DNA of 32,031 bases from a virus. Shown here in pieces: positions 21,147 through 29,146 of the stretch. The first letter of the stretch is position 1, and the number at the start of each line of letters is the position of its first letter. The stretch spans positions 1-32,031 of IMG/VR virus record IMGVR_UViG_3300021964_000286; one strand, given 5' to 3'. Position numbers and translations under genes: made by a program. Under the pieces are notes generated by a model that made no database searches, had not been told where the DNA came from, and saw only the letters and a list, made by a program, of their open reading frames with translations.

Positions 21147-22949
21147 TTATAATGTTGTTATTCTTCCTTTTATGTCAACGTTAGGGTACTTTACTTCAAA
21201 AATACAAGGATCATATGATGGGTAGATAACATTATCTCTAGTAGCACCTTTTATGTCGTATCCGTATTGTGAGTATTCTCCTCCGTTTTTATTAATAACT
21301 TCAACTTTTTGAACTGTCTGTACGCCGGGTACTTTATCTAACTCTCTAAATAAATCAGAAAGGTTAATAGTTTGATTTATACTTCTTTTTTGTATTTTAA
21401 AGTAATTTTGTAATTTTATGTTACAAGCCAATAAGACATCCCTACTTACATAATTAGGTCTCATAATTATTTCATACTCTACTCCAATATTAACTATAAA
21501 AGCATCTTTAAGTATTACGCTGTCTGTTAACATTATATAGTCTCCAAGATAGGTTTTTAAGTTGTTTTTCATAGTACTGGTAGCATTAGTAAGCTTACCG
21601 TTATTATCATAAGCTAAAACATAAAGAGCTACTGATAAAGGATTATTATCTTTTATTGATGTTGTATCTATATTAGAATTAACTAATTGGTCTTGAGTAG
21701 CAAAAGCTTTGGCTACACTACCGTATTTAGCAGGTAGTGCTAGGGCTCTTACTGTATAATCCTGTAAGGTTACTGCTCTACCTTGCTCATTAAATGCTCT
21801 CAAAGAATTTTCTCTTAATTCATCTACAGTGTCCCCATCTCTACCACCTTCTGCAGGTTTTAAGTTATTTACTGTTACATTACCAGAGTTTGCTCCGGAT
21901 ATAGTAACAACATTTGTTACAGTGTTAGCAGGTACATTTGCGCTTACACCTCCTCCTTTTAGGTATCTTACTGTTAAATTAGATGTTGGGGCTATACCGT
22001 ATGCCTTACTGTATAAAAAGTTAGATGGATCATAAGCATGGTTTAATCTACTTATACCTTGGTTTGTAGCACTTCCTACGTTTGTTGCATCTGGTAGTAT
22101 TTCTGAATCGTCACTGTCTAAAGTACCGGTTCCGAACTGTACTTGTAAGTCTCCGTTAGATAAAAACCTTGTTACGAACCTTCTAGGCACTTTTCTTAAA
22201 GTAAGTACATACGGTGCTAGATTAGAATCAGAACTACTATTAGTGCTATCGGTGTATACAGTGTCTTGTCCTAGAAATGGCACTTCGTACCATACGTTAC
22301 CATCTGCATCTGTTATATCTAATATTCCTACTATTTTTGAATTTGATATTGTAATAGTTTTAAATTTCTCTACAGTGTTGATTGTAAAAGTTTCTGTTGC
22401 TATTTCAGCAGAAAACCCTTTGACGGTTTTTACTAGTTTATACTGAGAAGGATTATTGCTTATATCTAAAGTATTTATTGTAACCTCAGTCGGATCAAAA
22501 GAGCTAGAGTAGGTAAAGTCTACCGGTTTGTCAATAAAGAAAGATGTTTGAGAAAAATCTGTAGATTTAAAAATTGCATTGGCATCTACTGTTGCTGCAG
22601 TAGTCCAGTCTGGGTTGTAATTTCCATCTACTCCTATTAGTTGAGTTAATGTTAATTCTACTTCAGATACTCCTGTTACTTTCGGCCTATACCCCATTGA
22701 GTACGCTAGGTTAAATAAGTTTTTTGGATCTTTAGCGTGTGTTAAAAATGTTTCTTGTAATTGTGTATCTTGGTAAAATGATAGAACATCTCCTACATAA
22801 GAGGCCATTTCAATAAACATCATACCAGGTGAACTTACAGAAAAGTCATTGTAAGTGTCTGGAAAGTAATTTTTTGCATGCTCTATAAGCTGTGATCTAA
22901 AATCAGAAAAGTCTTTATTGATATATTTTATGTCTCTATTTTCTGCCAT
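21147..22949 (-). CDS. gp6: Baseplate wedge subunit gp6-like (baseplate J family)
   Basis: A 600-residue homologue of T4 gp6, the subunit that builds the inner ring of the contractile baseplate. The N-terminus YINKDFSDFRSQLIEHAKNY, then FPDTYNDFSVSSPGMMFIEMASYVGDVLSFYQD and LFNLAYSMGYRP, is diagnostic of the phage gp6 family. The central region has the baseplate J features ARPAEGGRDGDTVDELRENSL-type sequence (here LKPAEGGRDGDTVDELREN) and LQDYTVRALALPAKYGSVAKA. The C-terminus contains LSDLFRELDKVPGVQTVQKVEV. The length is close to that of T4 gp6. Its ATG overlaps the stop of gp25 by one base, keeping the gp25-gp6 order of T4-like phages. Confidence 0.93.
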   Translation of the reverse strand: MAENRDIKYINKDFSDFRSQLIEHAKNYFPDTYNDFSVSSPGMMFIEMASYVGDVLSFYQDTQLQETFLTHAKDPKNLFNLAYSMGYRPKVTGVSEVELTLTQLIGVDGNYNPDWTTAATVDANAIFKSTDFSQTSFFIDKPVDFTYSSSFDPTEVTINTLDISNNPSQYKLVKTVKGFSAEIATETFTINTVEKFKTITISNSKIVGILDITDADGNVWYEVPFLGQDTVYTDSTNSSSDSNLAPYVLTLRKVPRRFVTRFLSNGDLQVQFGTGTLDSDDSEILPDATNVGSATNQGISRLNHAYDPSNFLYSKAYGIAPTSNLTVRYLKGGGVSANVPANTVTNVVTISGANSGNVTVNNLKPAEGGRDGDTVDELRENSLRAFNEQGRAVTLQDYTVRALALPAKYGSVAKAFATQDQLVNSNIDTTSIKDNNPLSVALYVLAYDNNGKLTNATSTMKNNLKTYLGDYIMLTDSVILKDAFIVNIGVEYEIIMRPNYVSRDVLLACNIKLQNYFKIQKRSINQTINLSDLFRELDKVPGVQTVQKVEVINKNGGEYSQYGYDIKGATRDNVIYPSYDPCIFEVKYPNVDIKGRITTL

Positions 22950-23359
22950 TATGCTTCTATGTTAATTAAAATTTCATCTTCTATATTACTATCAGCAATA
23001 GCGTACTTTAAAAAGAATACTATAGCATTAGTATCTGGGTCTGATGCAAGCTGTATTTGTGTAGGAACCACTCTAGGGAAATATACTCTTAAATCTTCTT
23101 CTACTATATTTTCTAAATCTGCTAACGCTTCTTCTGTTATATTTTCAAATAACTGTTTTCTTATATTAGAGCCAAATCCAGGATTTAAAAATCTCTCTCC
23201 TTTATTAGTCAAAAAGTAGTTTAGTAGGTTAGCTTTTAATGCATCTTTTGTAACAAACGTAGAATTAAATACACCGGTACCAGAAAAGGGAAGGTCAATG
23301 CCTATAGCTTTTCTAGGTTGTAAATCTAATGGGTTTATTCTCTTTACGTTAAATGCCAT
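22949..23359 (-). CDS. gp25: Baseplate wedge protein gp25-like
   Basis: A 136-residue member of the GPW/gp25 family, which forms part of the inner baseplate wedge and nucleates the tail sheath in T4. It has the family's characteristic pieces: NPLDLQPRKAIGIDLPF, FNSTFVTKDALKANLLNYFLTNKGERFLNPGFGSNIRKQLFE and a final strand AIVFFLKYAI. The length matches T4 gp25 closely. It is followed by gp6 with a 1-bp stop/start overlap and preceded by the helical protein at 23361-23834 with a single-base gap. Confidence 0.93.
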   Translation of the reverse strand: MAFNVKRINPLDLQPRKAIGIDLPFSGTGVFNSTFVTKDALKANLLNYFLTNKGERFLNPGFGSNIRKQLFENITEEALADLENIVEEDLRVYFPRVVPTQIQLASDPDTNAIVFFLKYAIADSNIEDEILINIEA

Positions 23360-23360
23360 T

Positions 23361-23834
23361 TTATCTTAATTTTGCTTTATCTTTTTCATTAGCTGCATCT
23401 AAAATACTTTTAGCTCTACCTACAAAATCTAATTGAGATATGTCTATTCCTGGTTGCGCCCCTGTCATTCCCATACTAGCTGCTGCTGAAGAGGCAAAGT
23501 TAGGTTTTTTAACCATGCTTGAATTTCCAGCTATTACCTGTTGGTACTCTTCACCAGTCATTGATTGTTTTGTCATCTCTAACATTGACTGTATATTCTT
23601 ATTATTAGAGAACTTTATGTTGGTTGCTTTTGGTTTTTGATTAGTAAGCATTTCATCTAAAGTTGCACTCTTACCTATAGACCATTTCTTTTTTTGACCT
23701 TTAGGTACTTCTTTCATACCACCACTTGGTGTGCTGGCTGCTTTTACTGCTTCGTTAAGGATGTCTTGTAACTCCTCCTTGACCGCAGCTCTTACTTCTT
23801 CTCGTATGATTTTTCTTAATTGATCGAGTTTCAT
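23361..23834 (-). CDS. Conserved helical protein of the baseplate gene cluster
   Basis: A 157-residue protein. Residues 1-33 (MKLDQLRKIIREEVRAAVKE, then ELQDILNEAVKAA) form a strongly amphipathic charged helix, a leader common to several proteins of marine T4-like phages. The middle is basic (KEVPKGQKKKWSIGKSATLDEML), and the C-terminal part carries SMTGEEYQQVIAGNSSMV and a small-residue stretch FASSAAASMGM. It is not similar to any T4 baseplate protein that I can name. Placement between the spike/hub genes and gp25 suggests a baseplate or assembly role. Start: ATG directly after TATATAT. Confidence 0.7.
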   Translation of the reverse strand: MKLDQLRKIIREEVRAAVKEELQDILNEAVKAASTPSGGMKEVPKGQKKKWSIGKSATLDEMLTNQKPKATNIKFSNNKNIQSMLEMTKQSMTGEEYQQVIAGNSSMVKKPNFASSAAASMGMTGAQPGIDISQLDFVGRAKSILDAANEKDKAKLR

Positions 23835-23851
23835 ATATATAAATAGTTAGG

Positions 23852-25117
23852 TTATGGAAGTTGGTTGTCTATTCTAAATTTTAATTCTTTTTTTAGTATT
23901 TCTTCAGAACTAGAAAAAGAATACGGCCCTTTTAAAACTGCTACTCCTCTTCTATCTAATGCTATAGCTCTTCTCCTTGGGGCTATAGATGGTGAGTCAG
24001 GGTCGTTTTCAATTCTTATGGTGTACTGTGTATTTCTAGCGTTAGTGTACGTTTCATCTGAAGTTCCTGTATTATTGTCTAAACCTGTTCCTTCGTATAC
24101 TTTGTCTCTATCTTCTTTACTAAGTCCTATACTATCTACGTCACTAAGTCCTGTACTATCTGCGTTACTAAGTCCTGTACTGTCTGCGTTACTAAGTCCT
24201 GTACTGCCTACGTCGCCTAAGAACCTATCCCAGTATTGCCCTATACCAGGCGGACCTGCTATACCGTCAGCTGTTGATGTGTGATCAGTGTTACACTTGT
24301 ACTTTAAAGTTTTATATGTAATAATATCGTCTACAGAATAGTCAACACCTACACCCCATAGTCCTCTATCTCTACCCCCGCTACTACCTGCACCGGTATT
24401 GTTTCCTGCTCCGAAAAATGCTTCGTTCACATCTTGTTCCAGAGTAGTTGTATGCTCTTCACCGTCGTTAAGTTTTCTTCTGAAGCTACCGGCAAATAAA
24501 TTTCTATTAGATAAATCGTTAGGGTCTAATAGTCTTGGATCTATTACCCTGGCTCTTTGATCGTCTGGTGCGTCTGGGTTATTTACACAGTGGTCTACTA
24601 ACCTGTCTAATTGTTTAAGTCTGTCTATTAAAGGGTCAAATATACCCTGTGTTGAAGATAGTACATCATTAATTGAGACTACATCATCTTCAAGTACCTC
24701 TACCATCTTTCTTGTAAATACAAGTAGGTTAGATTGGGCCTGTATTACCCCAACCGGTACAGATACTATAACTCCCCCATAAGGAGGCGGTATACCTATA
24801 GTTGACGGTAGCGGTAAGTGGGATAGTATCTCTACTATAACTTTACCTGCTCCTATAGCTGGTTCTAAAGTTTGAGGTATTGTATTAAACTTCTGTATCT
24901 TTTGGTCAAAGCTGTTAGCAAGAGTTTCAATAGATTGTTTTTGCTTTATAATTCTATTTAAAGTCTCTGGTGGTGGACACTTTCTAAGTAGTTCGTTTAT
25001 TATAGCGTTTAGCTTATCGTTGGCGTATCTGTAAATAGCAGCTTCTATTCGTCCCATTTGTGATGCTACGAAAGTTACTAAGTTACTTTTAAAATCTTTT
25101 AATAAAGCGTGTGGCAT
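23852..25117 (-). CDS. Baseplate structural protein with inserted chitin-binding-like module
   Basis: A 421-residue protein. Residues 1-200 are conserved-type structural sequence (LLKDFKSNLVTFVASQMGRIEAAIYRYA, LRKCPPPETLNRIIKQKQSI, LPLPSTIGIPPPYGGVIVSVPVG). Residues 252-299 look like a CBM5/12 chitin-binding module: RGLWGVGVDYSVDDIITYK, LKYKCNTDHTS and PGIGQYWDRF show the W..G..Y..GD.V.Y....Y.C...H.S......W spacing. Residues 304-335 are four imperfect copies of an 8-residue repeat (DSTGLSNA). The C-terminus (RRRAIALDRRGVAVLKGPYSFSSS) is again family-like. The module and repeat look like an insertion into a structural core, giving a surface sugar-binding function (inference). It overlaps the spike gene's stop by one base. 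Confidence 0.75.
   Translation of the reverse strand: MPHALLKDFKSNLVTFVASQMGRIEAAIYRYANDKLNAIINELLRKCPPPETLNRIIKQKQSIETLANSFDQKIQKFNTIPQTLEPAIGAGKVIVEILSHLPLPSTIGIPPPYGGVIVSVPVGVIQAQSNLLVFTRKMVEVLEDDVVSINDVLSSTQGIFDPLIDRLKQLDRLVDHCVNNPDAPDDQRARVIDPRLLDPNDLSNRNLFAGSFRRKLNDGEEHTTTLEQDVNEAFFGAGNNTGAGSSGGRDRGLWGVGVDYSVDDIITYKTLKYKCNTDHTSTADGIAGPPGIGQYWDRFLGDVGSTGLSNADSTGLSNADSTGLSDVDSIGLSKEDRDKVYEGTGLDNNTGTSDETYTNARNTQYTIRIENDPDSPSIAPRRRAIALDRRGVAVLKGPYSFSSSEEILKKELKFRIDNQLP
24113..24208 (-). repeat. Four imperfect 24-bp tandem repeats (DSTGLSNA)
   Basis: On the plus strand the unit is approximately actaagtcctgtactatctg plus cgtt, repeated at 24-bp spacing, with copies diverging at the outer ends (SIGLSKED, STGLSDVD). 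It encodes a hydrophilic Ser/Thr/Asp linker right after the chitin-binding-like module, typical of a flexible spacer that expands by slippage. Confidence 0.8.
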
Positions 25118-26277
25118 TATTCAGTAAATACTTTTCTTGATTTCAATATAGATTTACCTCCAGGGTTAATCTGCGACATAAGGCTATCTGTTACTGATTC
25201 TAATACAAATCCTTCTACGTTTAGTTTTGGTATAGGTTTCATATCTACAGTTTTAGCTTTTTGCATAGCCTTTGCTACTCTTTTTAATTCTTCTAATAGT
25301 TGGTTTAACCATCCTTCTAGAGAGTCTCCGAGTATTACGGGCTGTAGTTCTTTCTTTGCTCTACCTCCTAAATATACTTTTTCTGCATCTAATCCTACAG
25401 AAGTTTCTGCGTCTATACCTGCTTCTTTAGCAGTAACACTAAATATGTTTTCTGTTGACATATTTATATCTTCTTCTTTTGCGTTAAAAAACAATCTACC
25501 TGCATTTACTACTACTTGAGTACCTTTATATTGATCTGATCTTACAGGTGCGTTTACTAAAGCTTCATACTTATCTCTAACTTGTTCTAATGGAACTCTA
25601 TGATCAGATGTCATATAGATAGAAGAATAATCTTCATTGACGTTTTCTATAATATGCTGTAATCCGTCTCCTACATCTTCTTGACCGTTGGATAAAATTG
25701 TTAGAGGTAATCCATTATTTGAATCATCTGTTAATATGCCCTTATCAGATTTATACCCAGACATTCTAATCGACTGTCCTTGTCTTCCTTCAACTAGTAT
25801 ATCACCAGGAAAAGGTTGCATCGGGTTTATATCTTTTAACTCTTCTACATTTTCACCTAAATCTAAAGTATCGTCATCTTTAGACGGTGAAGCATTATGA
25901 TTAGGAGCATTCCACAGTCCTACTATTTGAGTATAGTACTGTTTTTCTGCAATCCTTTTAGAACTCTCTTCTTTTATTTCTTTTGTTGGTGCTGATTGTA
26001 TTAGTACTAATTCGTTTAGCAGAGGAAAAACTCTTATAGTATTGTTGAGAGGAAATGCAGCAGGTAGCTGTTTAGTATCGTCGTAGTTATAATTTCTTCC
26101 AACTACCTCGTACTTAATTACACCGATAGCATTCTCACCGCCATATTTTTCAGCCTCTTCATGGCTAGTATCTAAAATTATATCTTTAACTCTAGCTTGT
26201 AGAAAAGTCTCTTGATTAATATTATTAGTAGAATCGGTAGAACTGTTGCCTGCTTGAGGATTTTTCTTATTACTCAT
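25117..26277 (-). CDS. gp5: Baseplate central spike protein, gp5-like
   Basis: A 386-residue protein resembling the gp5/VgrG spike of contractile tails, without a lysozyme domain. Residues ~25-100 fit the N-terminal OB-fold (FLQARVKDIILDTSHEEAEK, IGVIKYEVVGR, FPLLNELVLIQSAP). MQPFPGDILVEGRQGQSIRMSG (153-174) is the conserved junction in gp5-like proteins of marine T4-like phages. The Gly/Asn-rich stretches further on (STENIFSVTAKEAGIDAE, VYLGGRAKKEL) resemble the repeats forming the triangular beta-helix. The protein would sit at the tip of the tail tube. The absent lysozyme domain means cell-wall digestion must be supplied elsewhere. It overlaps the preceding gene by 8 bp. Confidence 0.75.
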   Translation of the reverse strand: MSNKKNPQAGNSSTDSTNNINQETFLQARVKDIILDTSHEEAEKYGGENAIGVIKYEVVGRNYNYDDTKQLPAAFPLNNTIRVFPLLNELVLIQSAPTKEIKEESSKRIAEKQYYTQIVGLWNAPNHNASPSKDDDTLDLGENVEELKDINPMQPFPGDILVEGRQGQSIRMSGYKSDKGILTDDSNNGLPLTILSNGQEDVGDGLQHIIENVNEDYSSIYMTSDHRVPLEQVRDKYEALVNAPVRSDQYKGTQVVVNAGRLFFNAKEEDINMSTENIFSVTAKEAGIDAETSVGLDAEKVYLGGRAKKELQPVILGDSLEGWLNQLLEELKRVAKAMQKAKTVDMKPIPKLNVEGFVLESVTDSLMSQINPGGKSILKSRKVFTE

Positions 26278-26641
26278 CTTCAGTTTCTTCCTTATTCTCT
26301 ACCTCTTCTATATTTTCTTCTAATTCTTCTTGCTCTTCTAATAGATCTTGAAGTTCTGATAGGTCAAACATTCCATCTCCTTCTCCTTTTGATGCTGCTG
26401 TTTCTATACGTTGAATTACCGTCGCTAACTTAATCAAATGTTCGTCATTCTTTACACCTATCTCCATATATTCTTTAATCATAGGAACGATAAGAGTAGC
26501 GTCTCCAATGTTTTCTATTAGAGGTTTTAATTCACCTATAAGGGCTTTTACTTGCCCTCTAGTACTTGTTGAATTATCGTGAATTTCTGAGAAGAGATCT
26601 GATAATGTTTTTCCTTTAAATATTTCTTTATCTAAGCTCAT
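26270..26641 (-). CDS. Conserved small acidic tail-cluster protein
   Basis: A 123-residue protein: MSLDKEIFKGKTLSDLFSEI, RGQVKALIGELKPLIENIGDATLIVPMIKEYMEIGVKNDEHLIKLATVIQRIE (about 29-81), then a nearly pure Glu/Asp tail (from residue 96). The first 80 residues are the conserved part seen beside the gp5-like gene in many uncultured marine T4-like phages as I recall. It is all-helical, and no function is known to me; a hub-assembly or chaperone role would suit the acidic tail and position. The ATG follows a 25-bp gap with no evident promoter on this strand. Confidence 0.75.
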   Translation of the reverse strand: MSLDKEIFKGKTLSDLFSEIHDNSTSTRGQVKALIGELKPLIENIGDATLIVPMIKEYMEIGVKNDEHLIKLATVIQRIETAASKGEGDGMFDLSELQDLLEEQEELEENIEEVENKEETEDE

Positions 26642-26666
26642 AATATTTTCTTTATTATAAATAGAC

Positions 26667-27371
26667 TTAGACGTTGTTCTGGGAAAGTAAACCTTGGTCG
26701 TAGAGTTTTTGATAGTTTTCTTTAAAGTCTTCTTTAAGGACCGTTATCACTTTTGTAAGTTGAGGTGTTTCGCAGTCGGTCATTTCTCTTATATAGATGT
26801 AGAGAGCTTTTTTCTTAAAAATATCCAGATCGTGTCTTGTTCTAAATAGGGTTAATACAGCATCTGCGATTTGTATATCAGTATCTTTTATAAACATGTC
26901 ATCTATCTTCATGTAGATTGAATCTATCCAGGCGTTCATAAAGTTACTTAGAGTCCTACCTGATGGTGAGTCTAAGTCTAGGTCTTGATCATAGCTCTCC
27001 TCTATATCGTCAAAGGATCCTATCTGTTTTAATTTCTTATAGTTCTTATTGTTGTAGTTTATTAGCCATCTTTTAACTATCGTACCAAAATAAGAGTATG
27101 CTTTTGCTCCATTAGTAGGATCAAACTTCATTATCTTTTCTTCATACAGCATAGATACGATCTCATGCTTCAAATCCTCTATTTTATCTACATCTGTGTA
27201 ATAAAACTTAAAGGTATGTATGATATTCTCTGCTAGCTTGTAGAAAGGGTAGTAAATGTGTTCAGAAAATATTTTATTTCTGTATTCTTTATCTACTGAT
27301 GTGTTATATTTTACTATGTATTCTTCTGTCTCGGTTGTAAAGTAGTTAGCTTTCGATTTCTTCCTTGCCAT
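26667..27371 (-). CDS. gp55: Late-transcription sigma factor, gp55-like
   Basis: A 234-residue protein with the sigma region 2 signature: DKIEDLKHEIVSMLYEEKI (62-80) and KFDPTNGAKAYSYFGTIVKRWLINYN (82-107), the 'FDP..G.KA.SYF..I...WL' pattern of phage gp55-like factors. The tail (TPQLTKVITVLKEDFKENYQ) has no region 4 helix-turn-helix, as in T4 gp55, which works with the sliding clamp and a TATAAATA element instead of a -35 box. It should switch host RNA polymerase to the late tail genes that follow. It starts within the end of the upstream membrane-protein gene (26-bp overlap). Confidence 0.8.
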   Translation of the reverse strand: MARKKSKANYFTTETEEYIVKYNTSVDKEYRNKIFSEHIYYPFYKLAENIIHTFKFYYTDVDKIEDLKHEIVSMLYEEKIMKFDPTNGAKAYSYFGTIVKRWLINYNNKNYKKLKQIGSFDDIEESYDQDLDLDSPSGRTLSNFMNAWIDSIYMKIDDMFIKDTDIQIADAVLTLFRTRHDLDIFKKKALYIYIREMTDCETPQLTKVITVLKEDFKENYQKLYDQGLLSQNNV

Positions 27372-27666
27372 AATTTTCGGGGAGCATATATGTGTTTAGC
27401 TCGTCTTGTACGTATTTCATTTGGTTAAAAAATTCACCAACTTCGTCGTCACTCTGAAAGACCCCCTTTTCATCGAGATTTTGTAGGTGTTGCTTACCTT
27501 TACCTACTGCATCGGAAATGTTTTGAAGATATCTGGTTTGATCTTGTACTACATCTTCGTACTTCTCCACTTTAATCATTAGGTTTCTTAGAATATAGAA
27601 CATTATTCCCAAGGAACCAACTAAAACTGCAATAATTATGTTGTAAGTCGTAAAAATTTCTGTCAT
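27346..27666 (-). CDS. Single-pass membrane protein with coiled coil
   Basis: A 106-residue protein. Residues 7-28 (TYNIIIAVLVGSLGIMFYIL) form one transmembrane helix near the N-terminus, followed by basic residues and a long helical region (KVEKYEDVVQDQTRYLQNISDAV). It ends with a conserved-looking LDEKGVFQSDDEVGEFFNQMK, then LPENYGKEE. This C-terminal motif recurs in small proteins next to the late sigma gene in related phages, from memory. The topology is probably N-out/C-in by the positive-inside rule. Function is unknown. Start ATG overlaps the stop of the HD gene by one base. Confidence 0.7.
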   Translation of the reverse strand: MTEIFTTYNIIIAVLVGSLGIMFYILRNLMIKVEKYEDVVQDQTRYLQNISDAVGKGKQHLQNLDEKGVFQSDDEVGEFFNQMKYVQDELNTYMLPENYGKEEIES

Positions 27667-28400
27667 TATAAGTTTTTTAGTGTATCTGCAAGTCCTTTTG
27701 AAGAATTCACCGTTCTACCGGTGGTTGACTTGCTTTTTTGCGTTTTAGGAGTTGAAGAACCGCCGTTTCTCTTCCACATATCGTATTCTACCTTAGAGGC
27801 AAGGAAGTCGGCAGCGTGTAACACGGAGACTATTGATGTTTTTTGTCTGGATGACTCAACATTACTAAAAAAGTAGGCTTCATTAGCTTTATCGAACACA
27901 CCATCGTGTAGTCTGATGCCTAGCCACTCTTTTTGGTTAACCTCAATGCCAAACCTCTGTAATATAAACAGTGATCGGTCTGGTATGAGCATGAAATCTA
28001 AGTCTGGGTTGTAGGTATACATCTCTGATAGCTTGTCTTGACGCCATTTATCAGTCTGAGGTATGTAGTTAGGCCTGTCTCCATCACCTATCTTACCTAA
28101 ATCGTGGAACAGAGCGGCAAAAACAAGTTCTTCTTCGGTGTAATCTATTGTTCCACCCATTTCTTGATATAACCTGGACTGTTTTACCGCATATTCCACT
28201 ACCCTATTGACATGATCAACGTAACCACCTGCGAATGCATTGTGAAACCAAGATCTACCACTAGCCGGAGCCATTACGTAAGTGTCCTCAAGGTGTTTTA
28301 ACATACCTAGAACTTTTTCCTTACGGTCTCCAATGTAAGTATCAATAATCTTAAGATGTTTTTGATAATTTTTTGATATAATCTCCGCTGATAATGCCAT
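27666..28400 (-). CDS. HD-domain phosphohydrolase
   Basis: A 244-residue HD-superfamily protein. The metal ligands are visible: GGYVDHVNRV (H63), ALFHDLGKIGD (H99-D100), GIRLHDG (H165-D166) and VLHAADFLAS (H195 and D198). The FHNAFAGGYVDHV to LFHDLGK arrangement resembles YhaM-like 3'-5' exoribonuclease/HD nucleotidase domains without the OB part. The C-terminal 35 residues are Ser/Thr/Lys-rich and probably disordered. In T4-like marine phages a similar gene lies upstream of gp55, suggesting nucleotide or RNA turnover during infection, or removal of a signal nucleotide used in host defence; neither is shown by the sequence. It is first in the long structural transcript. Confidence 0.85.
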   Translation of the reverse strand: MALSAEIISKNYQKHLKIIDTYIGDRKEKVLGMLKHLEDTYVMAPASGRSWFHNAFAGGYVDHVNRVVEYAVKQSRLYQEMGGTIDYTEEELVFAALFHDLGKIGDGDRPNYIPQTDKWRQDKLSEMYTYNPDLDFMLIPDRSLFILQRFGIEVNQKEWLGIRLHDGVFDKANEAYFFSNVESSRQKTSIVSVLHAADFLASKVEYDMWKRNGGSSTPKTQKSKSTTGRTVNSSKGLADTLKNL

Positions 28401-28451
28401 ATTAGATTAATTTTATAATTTACTATATATATTTATATACTTATATATTAT

Positions 28452-28459
28452 TATTTATA
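28452..28459 (-). promoter_or_regulatory. T4-type late promoter candidate before the tail transcript
   Basis: TATAAATA on the minus strand at 28459-28452, the T4 late consensus, 51 nt upstream of the HD gene's start and within a 119-bp gap (28401-28519) that is otherwise nearly pure A/T. It is placed to drive the entire 28.4-9.9 kb structural operon with the gp55-like factor. A chance match cannot be excluded in such A/T-rich DNA. Confidence 0.45.
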
Positions 28460-28519
28460 CTTTTATATATATTTTATTAATATATAAATTAAGATAATGA
28501 TTTTTCTTCAAAGAATCAA

Positions 28520-29146
28520 CTATTTTACAATAAATTTTTCGGAAAACCTTTGTAATTTTGAATTCATACCCGCATCCCAAAAGACTTCCATGTAAATAGT
28601 GACGGTATCCCCTATCATTTGAGGAGGAAATGGTCCAACTATACGTTTTGACTTAAGATTTTCTCCGTTATCCGAAAAATATACCGAGGTACTCTGAACA
28701 ACATTTAATTCTATACCTGCAAACTGTGTTAAAACTATTTCATTTACGTTAACTGGTATCATAGCCCCCGCTGAACTGTAGTTCCCGGTGAATGGATTAT
28801 AGGTAGGATTAGAATAAACTAGAGAATCTCCTAATACCCACGTAGTATTACTATCAAACTCTGCCGAAACTACTCCTATCCCATTGTAGTGGTAGTATGG
28901 ATCTACTTTTGACGCTATTGCATCAAGGTGAAAGTAAGGTAAATACTCTCTAGTCCAATCTAACTCCACATGGTAGTACCCATTTTGATCCTTAACCGAT
29001 GGAAACATCATTTGAGCATCACATCCACCCGGGCAAGTATCGGGAGTGAGAGGGGTTTTGGTGCAGGCGTGTGTAAAAACAATTAATAACAGCACGACCG
29101 CCGCGCGAAACGCGCGCAAGTTGCCCAGCGATTTATTCATCATCAT
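28520..29146 (-). CDS. Phage-encoded lipoprotein
   Basis: A 208-residue protein with a lipoprotein signal: basic N-region (NLRAFRAA), hydrophobic core VVLLLIVF and lipobox THAC with Cys28 (the -3 residue is Thr, not the usual Leu). After the Cys comes TKTPLTPDTCPGGCDAQM, then a soluble beta-rich domain (residues ~50-208; PYYHYNGIGVVSAEFD, NPTYNPFTGNYSSAGAMIPVNVNEIVL) that resembles small Bacteroidota lipoproteins but that I cannot name. It would be tethered to a host membrane, where phage lipoproteins often block superinfection (inference). The first ~60 bp are much richer in G+C than the surroundings and contain a GCGCG-TTT-CGCGC hairpin. Three consecutive ATGs make the start uncertain by up to two codons. 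Confidence 0.75.
   Translation of the reverse strand: MMMNKSLGNLRAFRAAVVLLLIVFTHACTKTPLTPDTCPGGCDAQMMFPSVKDQNGYYHVELDWTREYLPYFHLDAIASKVDPYYHYNGIGVVSAEFDSNTTWVLGDSLVYSNPTYNPFTGNYSSAGAMIPVNVNEIVLTQFAGIELNVVQSTSVYFSDNGENLKSKRIVGPFPPQMIGDTVTIYMEVFWDAGMNSKLQRFSEKFIVK

Noticed and set aside
23865-25519. Plus-strand ORFs opposite the baseplate genes (23865-24284, 25109-25519)
   Set aside because: They lie fully antisense to well-supported structural genes, have no start context, and mirror the repeat and codon pattern of the real frame.
26648-26660. TATAAATA on the plus strand in the 26642-26666 gap
   Set aside because: It points away from all nearby genes; no plus-strand gene follows.
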